From Chrysaora quinquecirrha (taxonomy: Eukaryota; Cnidaria; Scyphozoa; Semaeostomeae; Pelagiidae), in the NCBI GenBank assembly GCA_014526335.1, contig JACTAT010000039.1, positions 8,405,484 to 8,469,483 on the forward strand: a stretch of DNA of 64,000 bases. The letters run 5' to 3'. The notes below the pieces were generated by a model. It did not search any database and was not told the DNA's origin. It saw only the letters and a program-made list of their open reading frames with translations. The translations under genes were made by a program, and so were the position numbers. This document shows positions 22,301-33,500 of the stretch, one piece after another (position 1 is the stretch's first letter; each line of letters begins with the position of its first letter).

Positions 22301-23258
22301 CTTGACTCATGAATAGCCTGATCTTTTTAATGTACATCAATATTAATGGCATTGTTTGCGCTGTACATATATCCTAGCAACCTTCAACACTAAACACATC
22401 AAAGAATCAAAGTACGAACTTATAAGACATCAGCATTGTACGCATATGTTAAAGAAACTAAAGTGACAACCACGCAAACACAGGGTGGCAGATGGCAGTC
22501 GATTTGCTGCGTACATCCTTTGAGCTGAAAAACAGTGGTGCACACGTGGGGGTGGCGCTTGAAATGATAGGTTTTCTGTATAAGAAAAAAATCTCGTAAT
22601 TTCAAAAAAAATAGGCGATACTTGATACAAATGAATTGAACTGGCTTGATTGTTTTGCAATGATAATTCAACGTTTAAAAGTGCCTAAGCGATTTTCTCC
22701 TTCGTAGTAGAAGTTCTTTAAATTTTCAGGCCTTCTACATGTAGGTTCCTTATAAAATAGTTCTTTATAAAAAAAGCGTATGATTTTAAAGAAAAATTCG
22801 ATAAGAGTATCGAAGTTGAAATTTGCTTACGAATAAAGCTACAGACGTAAGTAAGGACCATTTGAGCCTGAGATAAAAGAATATGATAACGCGATAACGC
22901 AATGAAAAGATTTTTTGATATAAACAAAATGAAAGCTTTCCTGAAATGACTGGAAAGCATATGAGAAATTACAACATTAGTTAGGCCAGATTTTCAGGTT
23001 CTTATAAAACGGTGTTCAGAACACTGTGTTCTGTAGATGTGAATAGTCCTTCGAAGGAGACGAATTTCTTGGCGTCATGACGCTGCCTAAGATGGCTGCA
23101 AACTCCGGCTGTAGGCCATTTCAGAAACAAATTATACTGATACTACATGTTGATGAGAATTTTTGTCATTTTCCGCAGGACTTTCAAGTGAACGGCCTTA
23201 GTGATTCCATAGGAAAATTTCTGCTGTTTTGGATAAGGCCCAGAAGAAGATTACAAAA
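22301..23258. other. Upstream region of G-alpha gene
   Basis: 22610-22779 is a diverged fragment of the TA-flanked MITE. The rest has no supported gene. The G-alpha promoter and 5'UTR should lie near 23000-23258. A CTTCGAAGGAG palindrome-like word at 23049 is unremarkable. Confidence 0.4.
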
Positions 23259-24326
23259 ATGGGTTGTCCTCTGAGTGTTCAAATGGGAAAACCTGAATCA
23301 TTTCAGAATGCGGTGATGATAAACTCAGTGAACGCTTCGCACCCGCGGATCAGGACAAAACTGATCGTCCTCGGTACATCAAACTCTGGAAAATCCACAC
23401 TTCTTCGCCAGTTTCAGATCATAAACACCACAGGATTCAGCACGGCAGAGCGGAAATCTTATGTGCCGTTGATCGTCAATAATATAGTAAAATCGCTGGA
23501 ATTCATTTTGCGGAAAGCCGCTCTGTCAAGGACGGTTTTTGAGAACGAAAGAATTGACGCGGCTGCGAAAGAGTTTCTTGAACTGTATACTGAAGAACGG
23601 TCTGTTAATATTGACATAAACGCGAGGCTAATGGATCTGGCTTTAATTTTATGGGAAAATGGCACAGTTCGAGATCTTTTCGAAGAGTACAAAGATGAAT
23701 TTGAAAACGGCGACACGCTGGCGTGTTTGTTTGATAGCATGGCGCGGATTTCCCTGCCGGACTATCTACCAACAAATCAAGATATTCTTCATTGCCGAAT
23801 GCGCTCAACTGGCATCAAAACACTGCATTTTGACTTTGATGACATGCCGATAGAAATGATAGATGTCGGCGGGCAAAGATCGGAGCGGCGAAAGTGGATT
23901 CATCATTTCGATAACGTTGAAGTCGTCCTCTTCTGCGTTTCGGCTAATGAATATAACATGATGCTCAGAGAAGATCCTAGTAAAAATGCAATGGAAGAAA
24001 GTCTGGATATGTTCAAATCCATCATCAATTCAATGTGGTTCATGAATAAACCAATTATCCTATTCCTCAATAAAACCGACTTATTAGAACGTAAGATCAA
24101 ACACTCGTGTATCAAAGACTATTTCCCAGATTTCACTGGCGACCCATCTCAATATGGTGATGTTTCTAACTACATTAAGTATAAGTTTCTCAACTGCGAT
24201 CGGCAGAAAGCGAGGCAGATTTACGCTTTTAACACGTGTGCAACAGATACGAGCAACATCGATCGAATATCAAAAATATGTTTCCACATGGTGTTCAAAA
24301 GAACATTACTAGACTTAGGACTGTGA
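23259..24326 (+). CDS. Heterotrimeric G-protein alpha subunit, single exon, divergent
   Basis: 355 residues, the usual G-alpha length. The start at 23259 gives MGCPLS, an N-myristoylation signal with a palmitoylatable Cys3; upstream in-frame sequence lacks an ATG. G-boxes in order: P-loop GTSNSGKST (about residues 40-48; canonical GAGESGKST), switch I RMRSTGI with the ADP-ribosylation-type Arg, switch II DVGGQRSERRKW with the catalytic Gln, NKTD, and TCATDT. The helical domain lies between P-loop and switch I. The C-terminus is ...LLDLGL rather than the Gi-type DCGLF, so receptor coupling is not predictable. The gene lacks introns, unlike most animal G-alpha genes, which suggests retroposition or a lineage-specific expansion. 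It is not assignable to Gi, Gs, Gq or G12 by eye. The Gly matching Ras Gly12 is Ser here. Confidence 0.93.
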   Translation: MGCPLSVQMGKPESFQNAVMINSVNASHPRIRTKLIVLGTSNSGKSTLLRQFQIINTTGFSTAERKSYVPLIVNNIVKSLEFILRKAALSRTVFENERIDAAAKEFLELYTEERSVNIDINARLMDLALILWENGTVRDLFEEYKDEFENGDTLACLFDSMARISLPDYLPTNQDILHCRMRSTGIKTLHFDFDDMPIEMIDVGGQRSERRKWIHHFDNVEVVLFCVSANEYNMMLREDPSKNAMEESLDMFKSIINSMWFMNKPIILFLNKTDLLERKIKHSCIKDYFPDFTGDPSQYGDVSNYIKYKFLNCDRQKARQIYAFNTCATDTSNIDRISKICFHMVFKRTLLDLGL

Positions 24327-25378
24327 GAAGCTTTGCATATATTATTGATTTTTAAGCTTGATTTCGCCATAATGCTCTTGGCTATTCTCGCAATGCTTTC
24401 ACTGTTCACTGTTCACAGCGCCAAAACCAGCTGACGGACATCTTGTGAGAATTTCTCAGCAATCAACCGAGTCTTCCTTCGCTCCCGGGGGGGGGGGGGT
24501 ACTCCCTTACGTAGGCTAACAGGTATGTGTCCCTTACATGGGTGTGTTTTTCTTCAAAATTTATCTACAACTGGGTCCGATTTATGCCGAAAATACCTTA
24601 CAAGTGGGTATAGAGTCGAATTTCCTTAACATTTGGTACACAAAATGCATACTAAAAACATAAAACTGGCTGGCTGAATGTGTAAAACGATACTTAAAAG
24701 GTGGGTTTGTTTGTTAAAACTCGGGGGCACATCTCTGTACATTACAGGGTCAAACTTATCCTTCAATATCATTAGGGCATTTCGAAAATTTGCCTATTAG
24801 CTAGTAACAATGTAGGTAACTAACAAACTTTGCAACTGTTAACGGACGGGTTATTTATGAGCGACTCAAATTTTAATGAGTCATTCTCTGCTAACAAGTT
24901 GCTGTAAATATTGAAATATTACTTAAATTTGAATGTCAGAGGAGAAAAATAAACAGTAGCTTTATGAAAAGCATTTTGCGTTTTTTTTTAAAGAAGAATG
25001 CCTTGGTGCATGCGCACGGTGCGTTCTTTTAGGTTTCTTGGTGGTCGTTTAGGGGGTGGGGTTACTTGTTCCCCTGTTCCCTTCAGAGAATCCCCTTCCC
25101 TGGAGTTTTGTAGGATTATTTTTCAGATTGCACGAAGTCTCCGTTTTTCCTGAGAGTTGTCCAAAAGAACGGGCCTTTCGATCTCTCGGAAGTCTCCCGA
25201 AAAAAGAAGAAAAGGTCCCAGCCTTCTTAGTGAAGCAATGCGGTTCGAAAACTGGTTTCCCCTAGAAGACCCCAGTACGTTGGCGCCACTGGTTGGCGCT
25301 GCGTGCGACTGCGACAGTGGCGATAATGGTAAGGTGCATAATAAGATGCAAGGTTCTTAGAATTCAATTCACTTTTAA
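24327..25378. other. Intergenic with G-run element end
   Basis: A CCCGGGGGGGGGGGTACTCCC end at about 24486 resembles the terminus of the C/G-run MITEs, but a matching right end was not found. No supported gene. The G run is also a likely sequencing and assembly weak spot. Confidence 0.4.
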
Positions 25379-25879
25379 CCCTTTGTTTCCCACTGTAGCC
25401 AATTGGCTATCAAGTCGTTCCAATTCCCCTCGTTCCGTGTAATAGCCTTGCCTAGAGTGTTTTTTACACACAACAACACAAGAGGAACCAACAAAATGGC
25501 GGCTTTCCAGTCTTCTTTGCAGCGTTGGGAAGAAATTCAATATTTTCTCTCGCCTGGTCGCCAATTTTTCAGTCAGATAAATTTTTTGGCCTAAATGGAA
25601 AATCTAAAATGCCGTTTTATTTAGAAGTAAATAATTTAGTACAGGAAAGTAAGTAGTTTTCTTGCAGTTTTTCACCCAAATTTTGGCCTAGGCCCAAAAT
25701 TTCGAATTTTTCGTATAGGGGGGCGCGGTTATTCGGGGTTGTCCCTTGGGGGTCAAAAAATCCCCCAGGCCCCCCTGGTCAATTTTTTCACTTGTTTTGT
25801 CATGTTCATACCCAAATCTATTTAATTTGAAAATTTGAGTGAGATATGAAGAGTATTTCATAATTTGGGAAACAAAGGG
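25379..25879. mobile_element. piggyBac-like MITE (TTAA target)
   Basis: 501 bases with perfect 14-bp inverted ends CCCTTTGTTTCCCA / TGGGAAACAAAGGG, flanked by TTAA at 25375-25378 and 25880-25883. TTAA duplication and CCC-type ends are typical of piggyBac. No transposase. It sits just upstream of cyclin H and may affect its promoter spacing. Confidence 0.85.
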
Positions 25880-26005
25880 TTAAACGGTTTTAAAAATTGC
25901 AGCAAAGAGAGGCTTCAAGTTTGGAAGTGAGACTGAGCTAGGCCACCACTTTGCACTACCATTTGGTTCTTTAGTTGGTGCTAAAGATTTTGTATGCTTT
26001 TCAAA

Positions 26006-26953
26006 ATGCTAAGTGAAAGTACTCAAAGCCAATTTTGGACTTTTGCTTCGAAAGAGCAGTTAGCAAAGCATAAAGAACAAGCATGGCAAAAATATGCGGA
26101 GCAAATATCCGAAGATTTTAATGAAGATCAGCTTCTGAACTTCAATGAGCAGGAACAAATTTTAGACTATTATGGCAGTGTCATAATTCAACTTTGCAAC
26201 CAATTTCAACCCAGACCACCACCGTCTGTGTTTGCTACAGCCTTAATGTATTTCAAAAGGTTTTACATTAACACATCTCCCATGGAATACCACCCCAAAG
26301 AATTAGTTTATCTGTGTATTTATTTAGCTGCAAAAGTTGACGAATATAATGTCTCTATTGGACAGTTTATTCAGCAACTTGCACCAACATACCAGAATGT
26401 TTCTGATTTCATCATCTCAAATGAGCTTCTTTTAATGCAGAAATTGCATTTCCATTTAACAGTACACAATGCTTACAGACCAATGGAAGGGTTTTTAGTT
26501 GATATAAAGACAAGATTTCAAGAGCTTGAAAATCCTGAACAATATAGACAAGAGGCTGAGAGGTTTATAACAAAATCGTTAATTGCAGATACTTTTTTGA
26601 TGTTTTCCCCAAGTCAAATTGCCCTTGCAGCGCTGCAGTATAGCATAGGCAGTACTCTAGAGCAATATGTTATTAAGGTTTTCGGCCAGAATGAAAATAC
26701 AGAGAAGTTATTTTTGAAGATGCAAGCAATTATTGATATGGTGAATGATTTTCAGCTCCCAGATAAAGAGGCACTTACAGCTGTAAAACTGAAACTGTCA
26801 ATTTGCAGAAATCAAGAGCATAATCCTCTTAGTGAACTTTACAAAGCAAAAGAAATCATGGATAGAAACCGTAAGGAAGAAATGAAAATGAAAAAATATG
26901 AACAGACGATGCAGGAAAAGGATGATGATGATGAAGAAAGCATTTTGGTATAG
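26006..26953 (+). CDS. CCNH: Cyclin H, single exon
   Basis: Regulatory subunit of the CDK-activating kinase (CDK7-cyclin H-MAT1), part of TFIIH. 315 residues. An in-frame ATG exists 4 codons upstream (25994), but the start at 26006 has an A at -3 and gives MLSESTQSQFWTF, the same length as the human MYHNSSQKRHWTF N-terminus. First cyclin fold: ALMYFKRFYINTSPMEYHPKE and LAAKVDEYNVS (about residues 70-115). Second fold: LNFHL-like QKLHFHLTVHNAYRPMEGF and FSPSQIALAAL (about 150-220). The C-terminal helix ends in an Arg/Lys-rich then Asp/Glu-rich tail. Human CCNH has several introns; here none are needed. Confidence 0.95.
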   Translation: MLSESTQSQFWTFASKEQLAKHKEQAWQKYAEQISEDFNEDQLLNFNEQEQILDYYGSVIIQLCNQFQPRPPPSVFATALMYFKRFYINTSPMEYHPKELVYLCIYLAAKVDEYNVSIGQFIQQLAPTYQNVSDFIISNELLLMQKLHFHLTVHNAYRPMEGFLVDIKTRFQELENPEQYRQEAERFITKSLIADTFLMFSPSQIALAALQYSIGSTLEQYVIKVFGQNENTEKLFLKMQAIIDMVNDFQLPDKEALTAVKLKLSICRNQEHNPLSELYKAKEIMDRNRKEEMKMKKYEQTMQEKDDDDEESILV

Positions 26954-28681
26954 CCAAAGTCACTACTGGTATTTCTGTTTATTTTCCAGTTAACCTGGCT
27001 ATTTGGGACAAACTGGTAAGGATTTTATTGTGTTACATACAACAGGTCTGATAAATATCGTGACATGAAGAAGCTATCAACAAATGGCTATTCTTTGTTT
27101 TCAGCTCAGATGTAGCTGCAAGCTATAGTTTTGCATCTGCACCCATTTGCAGGCCCGTCGAAAGCAAGAGGGCTGGGGCTAGAGCCCCCAAAACAATAGT
27201 ATGATGTCATCAACCATTACATCGTCAAATGCATTTTAATCGTTTAGCTCCCTCCCCTCCAATTTGAGATTCCTTACAACCCACTTGCTTTGTCACAACG
27301 CAGCATTTTATTATTTGTCTTAAGTTGTGTCTCAACTAGGAGACATGTCGTGTGCAACATTGTATTCTGCGTGTCTCCCAAGGTGGCTAGACAACGGAGT
27401 GACAAGCGAGCAACATGTCCCTCGAGTTGTGGAGAGAAGAAATGTTTCTGTTATCCCCAAGAAACGTTTGCCAATCACTTGCTACAAATTTTGTTGTCTG
27501 TTACCAAGTTTCTGAGGTGGCTAAACTGGGAGATGGAGGGACATGTATGTTGCTCGCGTGACATGTCTCCTAGTTTCTTTAGCCAGGCCCTTACAGTACA
27601 ATAAAGAGCGTCGTTATCTTGATATCATGGCTGCAAATTGGGGGGGGGGGGATTGTAATATAAAGGACTACAACAGCCCTAGGTTTTTTTTATTTTCTTG
27701 TCTGGATATTCCTTTACAGTCTTTTTTCTTAAAAAGTCTGTTGCGCATGGAACGGCTCCTGAATGGTCGGTGTCATCATATTTTCCGTTACCGCTTTGAA
27801 GTGAAAACATTTTTCCGAAATATTTGAGAAAAAATTATAGTTGCTGAATTTATTTCTCTGGGATTTAGCTATGTCAATTCATAAGTGACAGAAGCAGGTT
27901 ACTACACTCCTGCATGGTCAGGCACCACACCTGTATGCATCGGTAGTTTTGTTGATCTACATAAGTGGGATTTTTTGGGGGGATTTCCAGCCAAAAAACG
28001 ATTTTTCAAAAGATCACAGACTGAATACTGTAGGCTGCTAACAGATTCGACGTGGATTGGCGGATTCTTTCCTTAATTATTTTTTGAGTTTTTTTTTAAC
28101 TTAATCCCATTTAATGGTTTAATCCCTTCCACCTTGCCTTTGGTTTACCTATTATTTTGCAATAAACATACTAATCACATCATGCCCTAATAGTCACTGA
28201 GACTTCAGCTTGACTATATTCAGCGGCGCTGCAGTAAACAAGAGATCAGTCTGCTAAACAAACCTAAAGCCACTAAACAAAAGTTAATCCTCATGATTTC
28301 GGTGCATCCTATTTTGAGCCGCCGCTCTTTGACTGTTTGATCTCTGTTCCGATTTCAAAAGTCGCCATTAAACAACAGCTAACGGTTAAGTCAGGTGGCC
28401 AGCATGTCACAATGTGCTTTTGATAAAGGTCCTAACAATATAGCACGTTTTCAGACTTCAAAGTGTGAAATCTTTAACGATGGCTATTCAGTCCATAATT
28501 TTAGTATTAAATTGACGAGTTTAAAGCTATTATGTCTGACAAAACGATGTAATTAGCTATTCATGTGGGTGCCAGTGGGTTTCTACTGCGAAATTTAATG
28601 GGACTATTGCTCAATTCTTTGATCGTAAAAGGTGCTTAAAGAACGTCTTTAAAATTTATATTTCATTTGCGTTCAGAAAGA
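26954..28681. other. Intergenic between cyclin H and FBXL
   Basis: Contains a palindromic MITE (27320-27595), a G11 run at about 27641, and no supported gene. The FBXL promoter should lie in 28200-28681; no clear core element seen. Confidence 0.4.
27320..27595. mobile_element. Palindromic MITE-like element
   Basis: The left ACTAGGAGACATGTCGTGTGCAACAT is mirrored on the right as its reverse complement ending GACATGTCTCCTAGTTTC. Similarity continues inward over ~120 bases per side with mismatches, so the element is nearly a full palindrome. A related fragment is at 16070-16220. Confidence 0.7.
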
Positions 28682-30379
28682 ATGGAGACCAGGTCGACTT
28701 TCTCTCTCGAAGAACTACTTGAAAATGATATTATTCTTGATACAGTATTCAAGTGTTTAACCGTGCCACAAATTTGCCAGTTTAAAAGTGTAAGTAAAGC
28801 TATTCAGAAACTTTGTGATTCGTATTTTAGCAACTGTCATAGTTTAAACTTTGCTGATATAGATCGGAACTTCCCGTTATTTCAAGCTAAAGATTTTTTA
28901 ACCATCACCAAAGACAGTCACTTTGTACGGGAGCTCAGCTTTGAGAACTGCGGAGGATGGCTCTGTGATGGAGTGCTGGTCAGTTTACTGATAAGAAACT
29001 GTCATCTGAGAAAACTGAATTTAAGAAACTGCCATAATAGAGGGTTGAGTAATTTTTCAATGGTTGTTTTAGCGCGTTACTGCCCGAGAATTGAAGAGAT
29101 TGTTCTCGAGGGTTGTTCGTGGTTCTCGTCGAAAGCCTTGGAAGAAATTGGGAAACATTGTCGAAATGTGAAGATGCTTAATATAAACGGCTGTGACGCA
29201 GTCAACGATAAGAGTCTGTCATTCTTCTTGAAAAACAATCCAAGCCTCACTGAACTTAGCATAAGGTATTGTAGGCGAACAAGCGTAAAATCAATCCTAG
29301 AACTGGATAATTGTACTGGCCTGAAACGTCTGGATATGTCACGATGCATGCAGGTGCCCGACTGTGTCGTACCTGCCTTTGTAAGTGGATGCAAGCAGCT
29401 TCTGGAACTAGATTTGACCCATACATATATATCCGCTTGGGCACTTAAGCAAATCGGACTTTGCTTTTCCAGGTTGAGACGCGTCGCACTTGCCGGTTTA
29501 GTCACGCTCGACGACGAAAATCTGTTGGCGATCGTCGAGAATAATCGAAATCTTCTCGATGTTGATGTATCACTGTGTCAGTCAATCGGCGAAAAAGCGA
29601 TCATAGCTTTGTCTAAATCATGCAAAGATCTCCGCAGTTTGAATATCTCAAGATGCGCTAACGTCACGAATACTGCGATTATAGCGATCGGCGAGAACTG
29701 TAAGGATCTACGGAAGCTGAACTTCGAAGGATGCGAGTGGTTACGAGACGAAGCCGTCGTAAAAATCGCTGGAAATAGCCGAAAACTGAGGGAAATTAGC
29801 CTCGCTGAGTGTACTCATATTGGAGATGAAAGTTTGGTGAAGCTATTCTCGGAAAATCGCTTTCTTCGCTCTGTAAATATTGGTAATTGTAGAAAGGTCA
29901 CTGGGGTGTCGCTGAAGGCCCTTGGAACAAACTGCCTTCGAGATTTGGATGTAGAGAATTGTACTGGGATACAAGACTTGGAATTTCGTGAGTTGTTTCG
30001 GAAAGAAAGTCGTTTAGAGCACCTCGACGTCAAAGGTTGCACCTGGCTCTCGTCAAAGACTCTGGCTCGAATTGGAATGAAATGCAGGAACTTGAAAGGG
30101 CTGGTTCTCTCTGAATGTACAAAAATCAATTCGCGTAGCTTGCTGACTGTTCTAATCAACAATCCAAGTCTAAAATACGTTTGTTTGATAGATTGTGACA
30201 ACATCAAACCGTCACTCGTTGTTTTCGTAAAAGAAGCTTTCCCTAGAATAGCTTTTTCCGGATTTGAAGACTTGGAATCAATAAATTATACACTCACTTC
30301 AAAAGTCGATGAAAATTGTAAAATTAACGCCATTTCGAAACTTAAAAACTCTATTAAAAGATACTTTAAAATGTCTTAA
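28682..30379 (+). CDS. F-box and leucine-rich-repeat protein, single exon
   Basis: 565 residues. An F-box-like N-terminal segment (FSLEELLENDIILDTVFKCL ... ICQFKSVSKAIQKLCDSYF, about residues 6-55) would bind SKP1 in an SCF ubiquitin ligase. It is followed by about 14-15 cysteine-containing LRRs of ~26 residues (pattern LxxLxLxxCxxIxDxxLxxIxxxCxx; examples RIEEIVLEGCSWFSSKALEEIG and DLRSLNISRCANVTNTAI) extending to about residue 530, which form the substrate-binding arc. The start is the first ATG; no upstream in-frame ATG. No introns. Orthology to a named FBXL (FBXL2/20, FBXL13/14, AMN1-like) cannot be fixed by eye. Confidence 0.9.
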   Translation: METRSTFSLEELLENDIILDTVFKCLTVPQICQFKSVSKAIQKLCDSYFSNCHSLNFADIDRNFPLFQAKDFLTITKDSHFVRELSFENCGGWLCDGVLVSLLIRNCHLRKLNLRNCHNRGLSNFSMVVLARYCPRIEEIVLEGCSWFSSKALEEIGKHCRNVKMLNINGCDAVNDKSLSFFLKNNPSLTELSIRYCRRTSVKSILELDNCTGLKRLDMSRCMQVPDCVVPAFVSGCKQLLELDLTHTYISAWALKQIGLCFSRLRRVALAGLVTLDDENLLAIVENNRNLLDVDVSLCQSIGEKAIIALSKSCKDLRSLNISRCANVTNTAIIAIGENCKDLRKLNFEGCEWLRDEAVVKIAGNSRKLREISLAECTHIGDESLVKLFSENRFLRSVNIGNCRKVTGVSLKALGTNCLRDLDVENCTGIQDLEFRELFRKESRLEHLDVKGCTWLSSKTLARIGMKCRNLKGLVLSECTKINSRSLLTVLINNPSLKYVCLIDCDNIKPSLVVFVKEAFPRIAFSGFEDLESINYTLTSKVDENCKINAISKLKNSIKRYFKMS

Positions 30380-30592
30380 TTTGCAATTAAATTGTGTTAA
30401 TGAAATTTTATGAGCGATTTATAAGATTGATTCGATTATTTATAGAAATAGATTGTAATAATGAATTGTAATTTATATAACTTAATATAGTTACAGAATT
30501 TTTTTCTAAGGATAACGTTTAAGTGGAATTAAGTCTCCCTAGTTTTCACGGACTGTACGCGCAGATTATGGTTTCGATTTTTCAAGTGTAGC

Positions 30593-33500
30593 ATGTACCA
30601 GATTGTGTTTGTACTGTTGGTTTTAGCCTGTCGTAGCTATCATGTACCGGATATGCTCTGTACCGTCGAACTTGGAGCTGTCGCCCAACCACTAATAGCG
30701 TATGCCCAGCAACAAATAGCTGTTAATTGCAAATTACAGTTATTTCTCCCTCTCAAAAAGATCTTGGAACTCTTAGTCCTCGAGCAGATTGGGTTTTAGG
30801 TCCTTAATAATTGCAGATTACTATTTCAGCGCTGCAAATGCTTGTTTTGAGCTCAGCAAATGAAGAAGAATTGATTGTTCAGAAGATATTGAAAGATTAC
30901 TCAACAGAAGCAAGGCCAGTCAAAATATCAAACAAATCAGTTGAAGTTGGATTCGGTGTGAAATTAAACACACTACTTGGTCTGGTATGTTGGAAATTTT
31001 TTGTTGATTTATTGATTCTTTGATTCTTTGATTCTCTAATTCCTTGCGATTCCTTGATTCCTTGATCCCTTGTCTTTGATTCTCAACCAAACGATATTTG
31101 CGATACTTTTTGCACTGATACATTAATCCTTTGATTCATTGATTATTTGATTCTTTGATTCATTGATTATTTGATTCATTGATTCATTGATTCGCTGATT
31201 CCTCGATTCCTTGATCCCTTGTTTTTGATTCTCAACCAAACGATATTTGCGTTACTTTTTGCACTGATACATTAATTCTTCGATTCATTGATTCTTTGAT
31301 TCCTTGATTCCTTGATTCCTTGATTCTTTGATTCATTGATTCATTGATTCGCTGATTCCTCGATTCCTTGATCCCTTGTCTTTTATTCTCAACTTAACTA
31401 TATTTGCATAGCTTTGTGCACTGATACATTGATTCTTTGTTTCATTGATTCTGTGGTTTATTGATTCCTTGATTTTTTGACTCATTGATTCGTTTAGGAA
31501 ATGAAAGAGGAAAGAATGGATACTATATTGTGGATATCATTGGTAAATATCCTTGTTTTATCTTCGTTTACATGTGCTCAAGTTCAAAGAACGGACCTTT
31601 GGTTCTGTTCCTCTAGCTCAGATCGAGAATTTTCATGGGTAAACTTTTAAAAACCGTCCACACGGGAACGGTTTATAATGTGGCCCTATTTAAGTACCAC
31701 AGGCTTGCAGTATCTTCTGACCAGTCATATGCCTCAAGCAGTGTCTTCAGAACTGTCATATGCATATGCGTCGCATCATTCTCCTCAAAACTGGCACAGA
31801 GAGCCCCTGTTTGGAACTAAGTAATTAGGTAAAAACAGCGGGTAGATTCGGCTCTATTCTTTTTCGATAAAGTATAATCCTGACAACTCGAACCCCATAA
31901 TCTGATAACTCGAAGGCTTGACTCATTGAATCGAACTTTTTTCAATTTCGACCTTAATCCTCTCCTAGAGGCTACTTACTTATGTTATATATAACTCGTC
32001 AACTCGAACTCCCGATAATTTAAACATTCGTTAAATCACACCATGTTTTTATCGCCCTGCACCGCTGGAAGATTTGAGCTAAACTCCATGTTTTTCTGTT
32101 TTTCAGTCTTGGAAAGACGAGAGATTGACTTGGAACCCAGTTACGTATAATGGGACAGCATCAGTCAAAATTCCAGTGAATAAATTATGGATGCCAGATA
32201 TCGTTCTCTACAACAGGTATTTCCATCTTTTTTTAAGTTGCCATTTTTATGCCATCGTCGTTAGATTTTGTTTGAAAATATTGCAGGACGCTAAAAATGC
32301 GATCAATTTGAGCGTCCGGCGTCTCGCGTAAATGGGCTGTTTCAGCAATAGGACGCGACAAGACATCGCGAGCAGAAATAGAAGCTGGACATTAGTTATT
32401 TTCCCGCGTTTTGATATTCAAAGTTCTGACGAAAACGTCATTTTGGCTGTTTTCACGTTGCATTGTTCTAGAGGGTCTAGAAGAGGCAAAAACAAATTCC
32501 CCACATATAAACCAGCCTAAATTTGCGATTAATGTTGCAATTCGCATTGTTTTGAGGAATACAATACTGCAAAAGAAACCAATTGAGACTCAAATGATGG
32601 GCTTCAAATCGAATTTCCGTAGCTAGGTCATAGTACAAACCTAGCACCATGATATGGATTACCCATTTGGTCCCACCAGAGAAAATCCAGCGAAATGATG
32701 GCTCTTTAGCCATTCCATACTATTTTCTTCAAGATGGACGCACAAAAAAACTATTACGCTAATTGAGTATTCGGGCTTTATCTCTATGGCTTATCAACAC
32801 GACACTGTATTAAGACATGATAATAGCCACTTTTCTTGGGTAGCTTTTGATATTTATAAGGGCAAAGTTTCTTGCCGCTAATAATTAGCGTAATAAATAG
32901 CGCAATTAAATTGTTAAGTCTCTATTCCCGTACAAGCAACATTAACTAACTACTTCCCCAAGCTGTGAGAGTAGAGATTTTCATCGCTTTTCTTTCACCC
33001 CTTACATTACATATGCTAAACCTAATCCCCATTAATTTCCATATAGTGCAGTAAAACTCGAATTTGTTGAAAAATTTAGACTTCAAAGTTGAGAATATTA
33101 ATAATCCGAATATGATTTTCATTTTTAACAGCGCTGAAGACAGTTTAAGTAGCAGTACAGCCACAGTTAAAACCAAAGTCACAGTTGATTCAAAAGGAAT
33201 ATGCAGTCTGATGGCGCCGTTTAAGTACAAGAGCATGTGCCTCGTCTTGTTGTTGTTGTTGTTTCTTTATTTTGAGTAGGCTGTTATTTCTAGCTTTTTC
33301 AGCTAATTTAGGCCTACTATGCATGCCGCATCCAGGCATGGGACCCCTAGTTTAACGTCCTTTCCGAAGGACGACAGGGCAGAGTGAGTTGTTTAGTCAT
33401 CCATCTGGAAAGTCACCCATCCAGATGCTGACCTCGCACGACCAAGCTTAACTTCAGCTGTCTAACGAGAACTGACTGAGAAGCTTGGCCACTCACTCCA

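Noticed and set aside
23459..24409. Antisense and off-frame ORFs over the G-alpha gene
   Set aside because: Shadows of the real reading frame with no family resemblance.
25403..25594. Small ORF starting near the cyclin H upstream region
   Set aside because: It lies inside the TTAA-flanked MITE and resembles no protein family.
29077..30207. Antisense ORFs of 62-142 codons across the FBXL gene
   Set aside because: Shadow frames caused by the repetitive LRR coding sequence.
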